From Tribonema minus (Eukaryota > Sar > Xanthophyceae > Tribonematales > Tribonemataceae), in NCBI GenBank assembly GCA_017506865.1, contig JAFCMP010000009.1, positions 434,001 to 498,000 of the forward strand: a stretch of DNA of 64,000 nucleotides, in the 5' to 3' direction. The notes beneath the pieces are model-generated. The model saw nothing but the letters and a program-made list of their open reading frames with translations, was not told the DNA's origin and did not search any database. Shown piece by piece: positions 11,917-26,900 of the stretch. The translations under genes were made by a program, and so were the position numbers. How positions within the stretch are numbered: position 1 is the stretch's first letter; each line of letters opens with the position of its first letter.

Positions 11917-14900
11917 AGGTGAAGAGAACGGCGACGGCGGCGTCCCCCCGGATGCGTACAGCTGCTGGTGGTGGTGGCGATGCTGCTGCTGCTGCTGCTG
12001 CAGAGGCAGCGAGGAGAACTGCTGCGGCGACGATCCCCTGTCAAAGGGGTGCGCGGCAGGCTGCGACGGCGGCGGCTGGTACATCTGCGGCGGCAGCGGC
12101 TGCGGTTGCTGCGCTGACGGCACCTGCCACAGCAGCGTGGGCGCTGCGGCAAATGGCTGCGGCTGGGTCGGCTGCCACGCCTGCGGCACCAGCGGCGCAG
12201 CGGACGCAAACGGGTCCCACGCTGCGGGCCTCGACGCTGGCGAAGCCTGCTGCTGCTGCTGCTGCTGCTGTCGCTGCTGTTGCGCCAGCGCTGCCTGCTG
12301 CGCCAGCATTTGCTGGTGCTGTTGCGGCTGCGCCATGGTCGAAGGCGGCGGCGGCGGCTGCGCCATTCTTTGAGGCGGCAGTGGTGTTGTCATCTGCGGC
12401 GCAGGCGGTGCCGCTGGCTGCAGTGGCGGCGGCGGCAGCTGCTGCGGAGGCGGCGGCCTTGACGCAGTGGCGGCGGGGGCGGCGGGCCACAAGCCTTGCA
12501 TCTGCAACGGAGCGCTCTGCGTGGTTGCTGAGCCAGGCCTCGACCTCGATGGTGGGGCTTCTGTGAGAAAGACAAGCGAGGGTCAGCAGGGAAACAGTCA
12601 ACAAACTTGATTCTTCAACTTCAACAATTGCTCTGAAGGGCAAGCAACCAGCAACAGTGTCAGCGAGCTCGTCGGCATACTGCAGGCCCGCGTGGCTGCA
12701 GAGTGACACGTACAAATGAGGAAAACAGTTTTGCAAGTGTGGGTCTGACTGCAATGCGGACGAGACTGGCAGACCGATTTGCTGCAACATTGCCAAGAGT
12801 TGACGCTGACCAAACCAGTGTACTCCAAGCGGCGTTCCGCAGCCATGATATTGCAATGCAGAAAGCGTGTAAAGTGTGCCTCCAAGTACAAGGTTAATGG
12901 TGAACGTAACACCCGTACTTGAACCTGGTGTCAAAAGGTGCTCATGAGTGCAAACGACGTCATGTGACGACACGGCAAAAAAAAAAAGAACACGCACCCC
13001 AACTCTTCTCATCTTCTCCACAAACCTACACTTCTGGTAGTCCTCCTGCAGCGCATGAGCACATTGAACCGCACAACAGCACACACACCTGGCATCGGTG
13101 CGCTGAGCAGGTCAAAGGGCTGCTGCTGCTGCAGCGGCGGCGGCGGCGGAGGAGGAGGAGGAGAAGCCTTGTCCGTAGGCGAGGTGCTGTGTGCAGCAGA
13201 CGACCTGCGCGATCGCCGTCCTGAAGGCGACTCCGTCAGGACAGGCCACGGGCGGAAGGGCTGGCTCGGAGGCGACACCGAGGTGGTGTTCTTGCTGGGT
13301 TCCTCCTGCCCACGAGACGGCGGCTGCGCAATTTGAAGGCGATGGCAGTGTGGCGTGAGAGAGGGGTGCAGGTTCTGGCGCGCTGAGGCTGCGGCGCTTG
13401 CACACAAGCGTGGCCGACTAGTTTGTTGAGAAAGCAGTAGACTTACTGCTAAAGCTGTAGGTTGGCTGCGCCCTTGCATCACAACATACACTTTTGGCCT
13501 GACGCATCATGGACTGCATGCATGCTGCTCCAGTTTTGGTTCACGGAACCAGCGCATTATATCCCGCATATTTCAGTGGCATCACAACCCAATGCCATGA
13601 GCAATGCAATTTTTTGACTTGTAAACCATCACAGACAGGTTGAATGCTGGTGCACAATGAAGCAGAGATACTATGGCAGCCTCAAAGTCTCTGCATTGCT
13701 CGAGACCTGACGTGAGCACTACAGCAAGAAAGCACCGACCGCGCCTGGCAACCTTGTTCACAAATCAATAGAAATATTCAAAAGGGGCTTTGAACCAGAG
13801 ATGCCCCGTACTGCCATCATCGCACCAGTCGCGCGTAGCGCGAGAAAATTTTTTAACCGGTACCGGTACCAGTACTCAATAACTGGTACCAGCAGCTACC
13901 CGTACCAGTTTAACTGGTGCGCTGTGACAACCGGTACCAGTATACTGGTGAAACCGGTAAAAACTGGTCTGACCGGTTTTCACCTGTGGTACCAGTTTTT
14001 ACTAGTAATGCCAGTGCTTTTCTTATATGCATAGCATACGTAGTACCGTGCGATCAGTACAAACAACTACAAAGGCTTCAGGAATAAGCTTGTCAGGAGC
14101 TCGAGGATTTTACGTTATGCAGCCGAATGGACCCAAGTGCATAGTGCGCAGCTCAAAGCCTTACCCACAGCATACTAACGCAGTATTTGCTCCTGTAAGT
14201 GACATTCAGAGTGCACCCGTCACGATGCAAAGGCAGTCAGTGTGTGCAGCATGCAGCCAGCAAAAGGATGGGCAGCATGCTCATATATCATTCTGCCTGT
14301 TGCCACCTGTTTCGACTTTCGCTCTGCAGTTGGCACCCTTGCACTTGTGGATCAGCGAACAACCTCTATCATATGTATGAACCAGGTTTTCATGTTTAGC
14401 AGCTGAAGCTTGAGCCTTTCGTTGGCTACAACAGCGCATCAGAAGCGGAAGCAATCCGATCCGGAGTTGCGTTCCGCAAAATGAATGCATCGCGTCCCAC
14501 GTCGGTTGATGGATGCTTATGCTTTACATCCAACCTGCTATCTCAGCCTGCAGAAGCTGCTTGCGCATCCAGCGACATCAAAGGGTCGCGCACCATCAAT
14601 CGGGGACTGCCACCTGTGTTCGAATATTGCGCCACATAGACCTTGCATGCCATCACTAGCCGGACCAATATGTCAACAGCAGCATCAGTAGGTCGACTCA
14701 CGACCATATCTGCCAGTATACACCGTCCATTACACCTGTCGTCGTGTGGGTCTGTGCGCTGGACTAACTTCAAGGCACGAAAAGAATAAACTCGCTAAAA
14801 ACGGTCTACTTGCAATTTAACTGGTGGCGCCGGTCATCAGCTACGGCATCGGTACGTGTTTACGGGTTGCCTCACGCGGCCAGTTACCCGTACCGGTTAG

Positions 14901-17900
14901 TGAGCGGCAACCAGTTACCGGTTAAAACTGGTACAAAAACTGGTACGGGTACCGGTGCTACCAGTTAACCGGGCATCTCTGCTTTGAACGCATTGCGACT
15001 GGTCATTCTTAGACGCATATTGAGCTACAGCATTAGACTGTCAATGCGCCGAGATGTATTGACTCCACGTAAGCGGCGCCGTGCTCGGGCGAGACAAGTG
15101 CGAGACAACAGCAGGAGCAACGAGCGTGGGCATGCTTCTTGCAGCTTGCAACAAGCGTAGGCATATCTCACCGGCGGAGGCGGAGGGGGTTGCGGCGGCC
15201 TAGGTGGCGAGTTTGTGGGTGACGACCTGTGGAGCAACAGCAGAATAAACAATATGCATTAATGTTTACTGCTCTTGATGACACACACCATGACTCACAC
15301 CTGAGTGTGTGATGCGTAGTCACGCTACTGGCACTAAGAAGAGTATGGGCCACTTGGAATGGGTGCATGCCGGCGATGCTGAAATAAGCATAGAAGAGAG
15401 CGCCACCGTATGCCGTCCACCGACATCAAGAAAACACGATGAACCTGGGGTCGGCGCATGGCATCTATGTTTGGCATACTCGACAGCAAAACCGCAGCAC
15501 GCTGTGGCTTTTCATCAACGCATGAAACAACCGCTTTGTACATCACTCACAGCAGTCCACATATTGGCAATGACCAGAGTCCCTGGCCCTAACCTTTCAA
15601 CAAGCACATACCCTCCCCTTTGTCTTTGTTAGCAAAAAGTCCCTGCAGTAAAGAATGCGAAGCCTTGCATGCGCCCCCGTCCCGCCAATACGGCCCTCTA
15701 GAGGCCGTGACAGCTCCCAAGTACGTCAGCGCATACATCATGTCAGAGCTATATACCTACAGTATGAGTAAACCTGAACCTAATTACGTATCAAGAATGG
15801 GAGTAGCCGCTTTCAAACTAAACCTAACCCTGAATTACGCACCAGGACTGGGAGTAGCCGCTTTCGCTGCCCTGACTGAGCAGCCCCACCGGCTTCAGGG
15901 CAGGCGGCGGGGGTGGGGGCCTTCTTGCAGGAGGGGGCGGGGCCTGGGGCGACACAGGCGATGTCAGTGCGCCAGACGGTGTGCAGTTGAAGGACTCTCC
16001 CAGCCTCTGGTGCAGGTTGCTGAAGGAGGGGATGCGCTGGCTGCGGATCAGAACAGTGTGTGAGCGAGGTGTCAGACAGTGCGTGACTGACGCTTGCGGT
16101 GAATGAGGGAGGGAGGCGCAGCTTTGTTGTTTTTGTGGTTGGATGGGCCCTCACCATGTACATGCCGTTTGGAGATAGGTTGGGTTCAGCAAATGCAAAC
16201 ATGCACAACAGAATTGTGATTGTGCAGCGTCACCTTCCAAGACTGCACGATGCATTTCAAATGCATTTCGACCATCACATACTTCAAAATATGGCAATTG
16301 CAGTAGTCAAACCACACACACACGAGCCTGCTGCACTGTGGCAGCAAATATGCGTCGACGCTTCTTGCGGGACACTGACAAGCAGGGCGCCACTGTTATA
16401 ACTTCATCAGCCGCTTGGCATGATGATTGCTCAATAAATGCACTCAGGTTCTTGTCCCCGGAAGCAGAGGTACACGTCTGCTCGGCTAGAGGAAAACACT
16501 CTGCAGAGAGGCAGACGAGCAACAGCTGCGACAGCACAGCGCACCTACATTAACGCCTGTTGCTTGTTTAAGGTAACTTGCCTCCTGAGCAGCATGCGTG
16601 TGGTGGGTGCCCCTGAGTGTGCTCCATCAAAGCACGCCTGCCGTTCCAGCCCGAGACGCTTCACGTCCTTCAGCTGGTGGTCAGGAGGGCAAGTGCAATG
16701 CCAGTTAATGAGAAGTACCAACTGAAAAGAGAAAAGAACAACTACTGAGTTTAAATCGAGGCCCTTGGCACTTCAGCACCCTCCGAATCAACACGCGCGA
16801 TCACTCACGCACCAGTGAAAGGGCGGCACGAACGCATGCAGAAGCAGCAAATTTTGTTACACTACGGTCCTGCTGTTCAAGCACACGGTGGAAACCCACT
16901 CCACAGCTTTTGCAACGCCTTAACAGCTGTGATTGCATGAGAGCTACACTTGCAGCGCTGCAGTGCGATGCTGACACCAATTGCAAAGCGACACCGTCCA
17001 GATGATGACCGTTACGGGCGTTCAAACACTGAAACGTATGCTATGCATCTACAACCACAACAAGCCAGCACACAGTAGTCGTTTGAATGCATGCCCGCAC
17101 GTGCATGTACAAGCAGCGTCAGCGCATGCGAGATAATAGTCTAGATAATCTCACCAGAGCCAGCACTGCGCGTGCCATGGTTTGCAGCGCCTCCGCACCC
17201 CTGGCCTCAGAGGTGCTTGAGCCGGTGAAGATGCCCATCGCTCCGCCGCTGCCATGCCTCGGCTTGGCCTGCCTCACCAGCTGTGCCAGACGATAACCAG
17301 TGCAGCACGAACCAGTTAATGTGAGACGGTGACCAGCTGACCTGCAGCTTCATGCGCTTTACACTGAAGTACAGCAACTGCGGGTCATCAGCCGGACTTG
17401 CTGAGAATGTTCGCGCGTGCTCTGGGTGAGCTGGAATGCACTACCAGACACATACCAAAACTGCCACTACGCATGCGCGTTCATCTGCATCTCAAACAGG
17501 AATCTATCAGAAGTACTGTGGATGCGTGCTGCAGGTGCGCATAGCGCGAAGTACTTTATTGTAAGTGGTCTTTGTGTACATAGCGCACCCCAGATTGTCC
17601 AGATCCCGGGTCCATGTCAGAATATGCCATCCAAGTACATCCAACATGGCCATCAGGCACATGGTGAATCACATACTTTGAGGAATGTCTGAGAAGCACA
17701 ATTTGGCAACTCCAAATCCAGCGCTTTGATTGCAGGATGGATGACAATGACAGCGGCTGTGTAGACCAGTCAGAATGAACAGCATCACGATGGGCGTCAA
17801 TGACAGCGCCTGTGTAGACCAGTCACAATGAACTGCACCAAGAAGCGCCAACTGTTGACCGCCATCATCACAAGCGGCATGTGCACTTGCCTCCAGAATC

Positions 17901-20900
17901 TCATCAAACCGCTCGATGGCGAACCCCAGAGTGGCCTTGGGACCCCGCAGCAGCAGGTGGCGAAGCAGCCACAGAGCCTTGCCACCTTGGCGCCACTTGC
18001 TGCCGCTGTGACGGAAGTCAATCAGCCTGGCCCATATTGCCCTGCACACAGACGCGCGGTCACCCCAAAGGCATCAAGAAAAAGTGCATGGAGACTGATA
18101 CAGAGTTCTGTGATTCGTCAGCTGCTTCTAGCAAGAAATTCATTCTGCTACAACCAAGTGCCGAGCATCCATGTGGTGGAACATGCCCACAGCAAGCTTG
18201 CGCTGTTGATCATTAAGTTTTCGTCAACTGTTGTTAAACAATGAAAAATACTCAGAACAATTCGCAAAGTACATACTACTTCCAAGTATGAAGCAGCAAG
18301 TCCTAGGCATATGTTGAAGGCCGATGTATTACCTCATGACACCGTGGAAGATGGTGTTGTCTTTGGCCTCTTCGCACACAGCCTGTGCATCAACACAGTC
18401 AACAGGCAGGACATTCAGGTCAGCATTTGATGGGATGATCAACCTCAACTTCAAGGTTCACTTCGTCGCAACATATCGCTTAGGATGGTCTGCTTACGTG
18501 CGCACATGCGCTCACAGGCATGCGCGCCCCTAACCCTGAACCTGAGTCAGGAGATGTCCAGTGCTGGAGAGCGCGTCACAAACTGTCCAGTGACATCTAG
18601 TGATGATGCACTTAAGGTGACGAATTGGCAACAAGTACCGAGCCGCAGTGAGAGCCGGCGGGCGATGGGTGACAAACTGCTGACGCCCAAACCATGTCAG
18701 CCACATCAACAGACACAGATGGCTGTGATCCTCAACACAATATATCAAAGCGCAGTGTGTAGTGCTGCGCGCGCTTGTGAAACTTCACCGAACTTGGCGA
18801 TGGCGAGACTTCACCTCTATACGGCAGTGGGCATTTGAACCTTTGGGAGTGTGTGTGAGCAATAGCCTGCAGCAGCTTCCCACGTAAATGTAAACTGAAA
18901 GGTCTGTCGTCAAAAGCACAACGCCTTTGGCTGCATTGTGTGATGCTCACAATAGAAACACTTGTATGGTGTCCTCAATCAACTACACCGTGCTTTGACT
19001 CTGATTGAGCGATTGCCAATGTGCCCATATGGATTCATCATTGCGTACCATCACCTCCATGACCGCGACATAGTGCAATGCACCGCCCTTTCAGTGACCG
19101 AATTTGTGCGTTCACACCAAAAAACGACACATCCCATTGCGTACCATCATCTCCCTGATGGCAATGTGCGCGTAGTCCGAGCCCACCCCCATGTGCTGTG
19201 AGCTACCCAGTATGCGCGCTGCCGCAGGGTGCACGGTAGGGTCTTCATTGAGGCGCCCGGCCACATTGGTGCTGCGCCAAGAGAAGCGTCATAAGAGGGG
19301 CAAAATGTGAGAAAGCCCAATACCTCAGCGCTCTTCACAATATGTCCAAAGGCATTAAGGCGCCCTGCAACATTGGTGCTGCGCCAAGAAAGCCATGACA
19401 CAGGAAAAAAGTGAGGACATCCAATACACAGTGCCTCCATATCATGTCCACAGCTGAGGCATGACAAGTGCAGAATCTGCCTTTCCAATTGGCGTTGCAG
19501 TTGAGAGGGTAGCCGTTGAGCGTGCAGGGAATGAAGAGCGTAAAGTGCCCTCACTCCTATTGATTGGAAATGTTGAGTGCACAGCACCTTGAGGTACAAG
19601 GTGGAACTACTGCATTGTGACCGCGCACTGTATCAGGACAGAAACAATTCCTTGCTGCTCTGATGCGCAGCTTGGTGCATGCGACAACGCTGCCTCTCAC
19701 TCCCCTGCCTGTGTCCCCTCGCATACCAGCCACAAGCAAACCGCTGAGATCTTGCAGCAGTGTGGTACAGATCAGAGGTCACTCAAGCCCTAGTCCCCCT
19801 GGCCCTTGCTCCGTCACCTTACCAAACTTCAAGTGTAACTGTAGTTTCCTGGTGCAATCCTGCCGGGCCCTCACCTGCCAGGATTGGCCGACATCCCGCG
19901 TCGAAGTCCGCCGCTTGCGTCGATCCGCTCCAGCATTCTCTGCGGGGCCGAACCAGAGAGCGCAGCACTACGTTAATACGTGCTCACAAAACGGCGAGCC
20001 AAGGTGCAGTTCACGACATGATGCACATGGCCTCTGACACTGCAGCTGTTGGTCATAACATTACGGGCCATCACAACACTACGGGCCATCATGTAGACTC
20101 ACATATTGCACGCAGCAGCTAAAGTTTTGGAAATTTCGCCAGCAGGCAACAGTTGTGCAGCCAACTCGCCGATAACGAATGCAGCTGATAGGCCAACAAC
20201 GCTGTCACTGTCAGCTCAGTTCAGCCTTGATTCGCATACTCTGAGCGCCACATTGACTCATACAGCAAATGATTGGGCAGGGGCAACCTCAGCCACCAGA
20301 AACCAGCTCATCGCCAGCCAGCAAATCAAATTGCGGTGCATAGGGGTGCCAGCTCAACACTCGTACATAAGCACTGACGCCCAGTTGGACTTTAATGACA
20401 AAGAGCCAGTTGCTGTAGTCTACGGACCTCATCAACGTCTGTGCCCGACACCGCCCTGATACCTCGTCACACACTATGCCCATACCATATACCTGTACCT
20501 TGCAACGGCGCGCATCACAAAAGATATGAGTGATCACCGTATAAAGCACATCCGAAGCAGGGCCCCATACCTGTGCCAGTTCAAAGAATCGTCTTGGCCA
20601 CGCCCCAATCATGGGCCCCCCTGTGCTGCCTTCACTTGTCCCCGATCCCAATGACCGTGAGCTTGAGGGGCCATTGCCCCCCAGACAGTCTCGCACGGTG
20701 TCGGCAAACGCCATGAAGATGCCGGTCCGAATGAATTCACTCAGGAAGCTGCGTGTGCGGGGGTGCAACAAGCAGCGTTACGGCCAGGGTGGTCAGGGAC
20801 TGTGCAGTTGGCGCTGTGATGATGATTGTGTCTGACCAAGAATGTGGGGAAAGCACGCACGACGGCACGGAAAATTCACACAAGGCACAGCACCGGCATG

Positions 20901-23900
20901 CCCTGCCTATGCATGAAGCAAGGCGAGAGCATGAGTTTCTGTACAAAAGCAGTGACAAAACAAACATGAAAACATGGCGGGAGCAGGTGTTGTGTGTCAT
21001 GGAAGAGTTCAGTGTAGATCAGCCGGAATGCAAGATGACGTGAGCACTCAATCACTTGCGCTTCTGCACAAAGTGTGCATAGCTTCGAGCGAACCACATA
21101 TGATCTGCATTCATTGCAAGTGCTCTCCATTTGTGGAGGTTGCCGCCCATTTGCACTACAGTCGCAGAGCTTGCACAAAACCAGGCGGCGGTGCAACGCG
21201 AAGCATGGTTGGATCTTATAGCAAGACACACGACACAAGCACAGAACTACGCCATTGACCAATGTATATGGCCAGACATTGCACGCCCTGCTGCACACGG
21301 AGATACTCTTCCTGCACGTGTCATGTCATGGTGAGTAGTATCAGGAGACCTGATACATCAGTGCACGCCCACAATGGTCAACAAGGCTGCCCATACCTTG
21401 AAGAGCAAAGACACGTGAGTGCCCTGCGGCCGCAATGTCAACTTCAAATGTAAAGCTTTGTGTTGACGTCTCATTGTACAGACACCAATAGACTGCATAC
21501 GTACCTCAAGACGAGCTCAGAATCGCCCCTGTCCGCCCGCCTCAGCATAAACAGCTTCGGCTCAAAAGATCCAGTGGCCTGCGTGTCAAAGCGCCAGTGC
21601 GTCAGTTTTCAACTACGCTGTGTGAGGTACAAGTTACACAGAACGCATGAGGCAATGATCAGGAAGACAACGAAACAACAGCAAAAGAGACATTTTGTTG
21701 GTGAGTGTCAAGGAGGTCTGGCAAGACGAAAAGCCTGACTTTTGTACATCCATTGTGAAGGATGAGGCGATCACGAGACCAAGAATGTAGAAGTCGAAGT
21801 AGTTGCATGACACTGTCCTGAATAGCTTTACGCTTCAAATGATTTGCAGAGTGAAAGCTTGTCGAGGTTTGCGTTCCAATCGACGTTGACTGAATGCCAG
21901 CACTTGCACTTTGGAAAACTTGGCGGCACACTGAGCACACCCGCCAGTGCAGGAGGACTAAAGACCAGGTACTTGAAATCTTGTTTTCCACGCAAGTCGT
22001 TGGTGCCAGCACCGATGGTGTTGGCAACTCTGTGACCGCCAACAACAAAATGGAGGCGGCTCCTCTTGAATTTCTTGCACGCTTCTTCGCTGACAGCTAT
22101 CAGGGTGTTCCTGCTTCTACACAAGGCCGTCCTGACATCAGCACCGCAGCCGCAGCCATAGCACGGGAGCCTGTGCTCATCCTACGGCTTCCTACGCGAG
22201 TGCCAGAATCCGGCAAACCCACACATTTGAGTGTGCAGGGTCAACTTGAATGGAGGACTATCCCTGTGATAACACCATGCTCACTTTTTCCCATGGCAGC
22301 AGCACACCACGGAGTGAACACACTATGTATCCTGTACATAAGCTGCATTCGCGGTCAAAGAGGAATGGCCACGCAAACTTTGGACACCAGTGTACTGCCG
22401 GTCAGCACATGATGTGAGAACAATACCTTAGCATAGGATGGTGTGCGGGCACGTACATTAGAGATGAGTATGCTGAAGTCGCCCACCAGACCCAGGAAGA
22501 ACGACATGAATGCGCCCTGCAGCTCGGCGTCCTGTACATGACAGCGACAAAGGTGAGGCAAAACAATGATATGGTAGGCAGGGTCAGTGGGGGCATTGCA
22601 GTATGCAGCAATATCAAAAACATCCATTGATGTTGCCCACGAAAATGCCGCCGCACGTTTAAGGCAAGCACGCACGCATGTGTGATCCAGCTGAAGGATG
22701 CTCCAGCCATCAATACAGTATGAGCACAATATGCCTGCTTACCACAACTTCAACAACAGATTAGGCTAAGCGCGAGTCGTTGGCACCTTCCGCGCAGCGG
22801 CTTCACCTGCTTGCTGTATCTATGCACGTCAATTGTAAAGTACTTCAAGTATGCTTTGAAGTAGTTGTAATCTAAAGTACATGTCAGGCTCTGCAAGCCA
22901 TTACCTGGCTATGTGTATGGCAGTGGTGCGTCCCAAACGCAGTACGCGCAAGTTGTTGTTCACAATCTGGGGTGTGGCAGTGGCGCGGCCTGGAGGCAGT
23001 ACGCGCAAGTTGTTTTCTCGCAAGTTGAGCTGTGCGCTCATTGATGCACAAGCTGCGTGACACACATCCCTAAGAGAGGCAAATGATGCTCTTGTGTGCC
23101 TTCTTGGCCACGCATACATGCCGCATGCGATGGTGCGAGCTGCTGCTGGTGTGTGCAGCGCACCAGCATGAGCATGCGACATGATTGTCGCGCTGACACT
23201 CTCGCGCACGAGAGCCAGGTGATGTTAGCCATCACCTGCCTACATACGGCACAAGCACAAACACATACACATGACATAAATGGCAGATGCCTCTAGTATA
23301 GCCACAGCGGTGCACTGCTGACAGTGAGCGTACTCACATCCTTGGTAAGCATGTCGTGGCCCATGCGCTGGCGCTTGCTGCTGCTGCTGATGCGTGTGTA
23401 GACGTCCTTCACCTCAGACAGCAGTGCTCCTACCATATCGTTCTGCGGCAGCAACACCGAACACAGAAACAGCATCAGCGTAGCAAGTTCAACACAGGGT
23501 CAGTACTCAATAGCAGCAATGCCGGACACAAAAACAGTATCAGCGCAGCAACTTCAACACAAGGTTCAGTACTCAATGCTATTTGCTCGTCAACACATCA
23601 ATCATCCACACCATTGAACTGCAGCTTGAGATTGCGCTGATGGTGCCAAAATGCTGCATACCAACATCACCTTAGCAACTCAGTACTTCAACTAGCACTG
23701 CAACATCAAAATTATGCAGCCGATGCATGGCAGCGTAGACCCAGGCCGCACCGGACGCTTTCAGGGCGATATACTCAGCCCAAGACGCTGTTCCTCTATG
23801 CACTATCCATGCCTGCAATGCCTTGCAGTTAGTACTCGAGAACTCGTGTAAAACTTCAACTTTTCTCGGAGTAGTACTCGAGTACTCGTTACTCGTACTC

Positions 23901-26900
23901 GTCCTGACTGTGAAATGTTTGGCGGCCAGGAGACCTGAGCTTTGCCTGAGCAACACAGCTGACGTTGCTATAGCTACCACCATTGACTCAACAACTGCCT
24001 GTACCGCTTATTCGTACATGGAACGTCCGCAGAGGCAGTAAAATTGGTGGCTTCAAGAAACGGTGGCGTAGTCGAGAAAAGTGTCATAAGCATACCCACC
24101 AAATTTAGCACTGCATGACGTGCTCACGCAAGCGAGGCTGAGTTTGTCACCTGGACAGGGAATGCATCAGCCTACTCTACAATGGCTGTAGCGTAGTGAT
24201 ACTCGAAAACTTGCTGGTTGAATCCGTTAAAGGCATTACCTGCAGCACTGCCTCATTGTCACTGCGCCCTCCATTAAGGAATGCCATTGTCATCGACACA
24301 GCCTGCAAGACCGCAAGAACGATGCCGAGTGGGCAAAGATGTCAGCAACAGATACACAGGCTCATGCTGCCCAGAACTCGAAGCTGTGCCGGCCGGCAGC
24401 ATCATATTGATTGCATAAAGTAGTGGGTGCTGATGGCCTGTGACTTGCAGAAAAAGCATGTCCCAAGACGATAATGCACATTGCCACTTCGCTAGGTCAG
24501 TTGCAGCATGTGTAGGAGGAAGAGGCCCGCAGTGCAAAAATGTGCACTTCCGGAGCCAGCTGCATATGTGGCGCGTGCACGCTGCGAATGCAACTTCGTT
24601 AAGGAGGGCATGTCATCATGTACTGCATTAACCAGCCTCTGACAAGCCTCATAGTAGTGCTACACGCCAGAAAGTTTACGCATCGCAGGCTGAACTGCCT
24701 GTGAGATGCATGCCCCCAACAGCGCCGCGTACAATTCCGCACGCACATTTCACTGTACCTATGTACTCACTTTGTCCAGCATTTGATGCGCGCGTTCCGG
24801 TACACGGCACTGCATCGCCTTGCCCGTTTGTTGTACAGGCGATACATATGACGTGATCCTTCACATCCGCGCACAAGATTATGGGAGTATTCCACTTCTA
24901 TACAACTTCATACTTCAAGGCAGTACTCTACTGACCTTGTCCAACTTTTGTACCGTCAATACAACACGTTCCTTGACATTCGTGCCCAAGACTATGGGCA
25001 GCACTCCACTTCCGCACAATACTTAATGACACTCCACTCACCTTGTCCAATTTTTGGACAGTCGATGCGACGCGCTCCTTGACATTCCACAAAAAAACAG
25101 CAACTTCATAATTCAAAGTGGTACCCACTACTAGACAACAACTTCATACTTCAAAGAGGTACTCTACTCGCCTGTACATTGCACTACGTACTACACATCA
25201 ACTTCATTCTTCAAAGAGGTACTCCACTCACCTTGTCCAAGTTTTGGACAGTCAACGCGACCCATTCCTTCACATTCCACAACTACCCAACAACTTCATA
25301 CTTCAAAGAGGTGATCCACTCACCTTGTCCAATTTTGGGAGAGTCGATGCGACGCGCTCCTTGACATTCCACCACTACACAGCAACCTACTGTAAATGTA
25401 CGTGTGCGCAATGAAGTTGTTGTGACGTTCATCATCGTGTGCGCAATGACATCCATCCATCATTACAACGTGCCAGTATACACCACACACCACCGTGGCA
25501 AATACACACTTCAACTTGAAGCGCAAGCATACCTACGTATCTTCAAAGAGGTACTCTACTCACCTTGTCCAATTTTTGGACAGTCGATGCGACGCGCTCC
25601 TTGACGTTTGCGCACAAGTCCATGGGCATCTGGTGCCCTGCCTCCACTTCCAGCCCGCCCTGTTCCAGCATCACGTACACCACGCTGCCAATGGGCTGCT
25701 CCTGCTGCGCCCTGAGCTTCTGGAGGTCAGATTGAAAGTGCTCCTCCCTGCACGCGCACAAACGTCGCCGCAACCACAGAGTGAACACGTTATTGTCGGT
25801 TACACATTATTGTCAAGTTGAATCGAGGTGCGGACTCATCATTGGCACAGTGTGACCGGTGACACTCTGAGGATGCGGCCATATTGTACTGCTATGTATT
25901 TGATGCGCGCGGGCGACGGCGGCTTCGCTGCTGCTTAATGCACCATTGTGTATCTGTAAGACATGCAAGGTACCCAATATTTATGGCATGGTCACTGTCA
26001 TGAGACCAGCAGCGTGAGCACCATGAAGGCGCATGTGGGATGAGTTATGCCATATGATGCGTGAGTGCTGGCGACTGCACTAGCAGCCGCCACTAGTCCA
26101 GAGGCGACAGGCCTTGAAATGTATGCGTGGCAGGTCTCATTTATAGCAAATGATGACGGTTCAATCAGTTCAGTCTTTGATCCCACCATGATAATTCATC
26201 AATCAAGACACATCACGACCACTCAATTCCCAGTCCTACCACAATACCATGGCCGTTCCATTCACTCCCCTCTCCAAGCCTGCCACGCAACTGCTGCCTC
26301 ACCTGATGCCGTACATGTACGGCGCTGGCGACCACACCGGCGCTGCAGTACAGCCCCACCTCGAGTATCTATGGATCACAACACATCATGGCCGTTCGAC
26401 GCAAATGCATTTGCATTCCAGTCTCCAATCCCACCACGCACCTGATACCATACATGTACGGTGCGGGCGACCACACCAGCGCGCCCAGGCGGCCCACGGG
26501 CACCTCCGCAGCAAACGGGAAGCGCCACGCAAAGGGGTACAGCATGGCCAGCGCGGCGTGCATGCACGCGCGCAGCGTTGAGCCGTGTCGCGCCACCATG
26601 ATGATGCGCCGCTCCAGGAGGATCGCCAGCAGCAGCTGGATCAGCGTGCGCGGCCCCAGGCGCGCCTGCAGGGCAGCGGTGGGGATCACCAGCGCGTGAG
26701 CACTTGCATGGTGTGAATGAGGTATGGCGGGCCGGGGAGGGAGGGGGGTTAGAAATTCGGTGACTGCCGATCAATCTGAGGATCGCCAGCAGGAGCTGGA
26801 TGAGAGTGCGCGGCCCCAGACGCGCCTGCATTGCAGCGGTGCATTGCAGCGATGAGGGCGTGTGAGCCGCCTTGTACGCATTTGAACGGTGTGAGGGGGT

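Larger units (their letters stand above)
11638..19271 (-). other. ENTH/ANTH-like domain and adaptor tail half of the DENN-ENTH gene
   Basis: The exon at 19271-19145 (NVAGRLNEDPTVHPAAARIL) followed by REMM, AVCEEAKDNTIFHGVM and RAIWARLIDF resembles the start of ENTH/ANTH helices (V-x-x-AT-x-x-D ... IW-x-RL). WRQGGKALWLLRHLLLRGP matches the WRHVYKAL-x-LL-x-YL motif of epsins. The tail includes LVLLINWHC, a Pro-rich part (PPPPARRPPPPPP), PFDLLSAPMP, Gln runs and three DPF motifs. The last two exons join in phase 1 as MP|E|APPSRSRPG. No separate start codon for an ENTH gene is evident upstream of 18382. Confidence 0.6.

Noticed and set aside
12041..13084. 347-codon minus-strand frame
   Set aside because: It runs through the intron and the wrong frame of the adaptor tail exon; the splice-supported frame is different.
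22905..23029. Extra DENN-gene exon (LNLRENNLRVLPPGR) with good AG and GT signals
   Set aside because: Its length breaks the frame to the next exon, while joining 23338 directly to 22531 is in phase and gives a continuous dDENN match. The piece is also an internal duplication.
24930..25620. CRISPR-like array
   Set aside because: The units are diverged copies of an exon-intron junction, not identical repeats with unique spacers, and the genome is eukaryotic.
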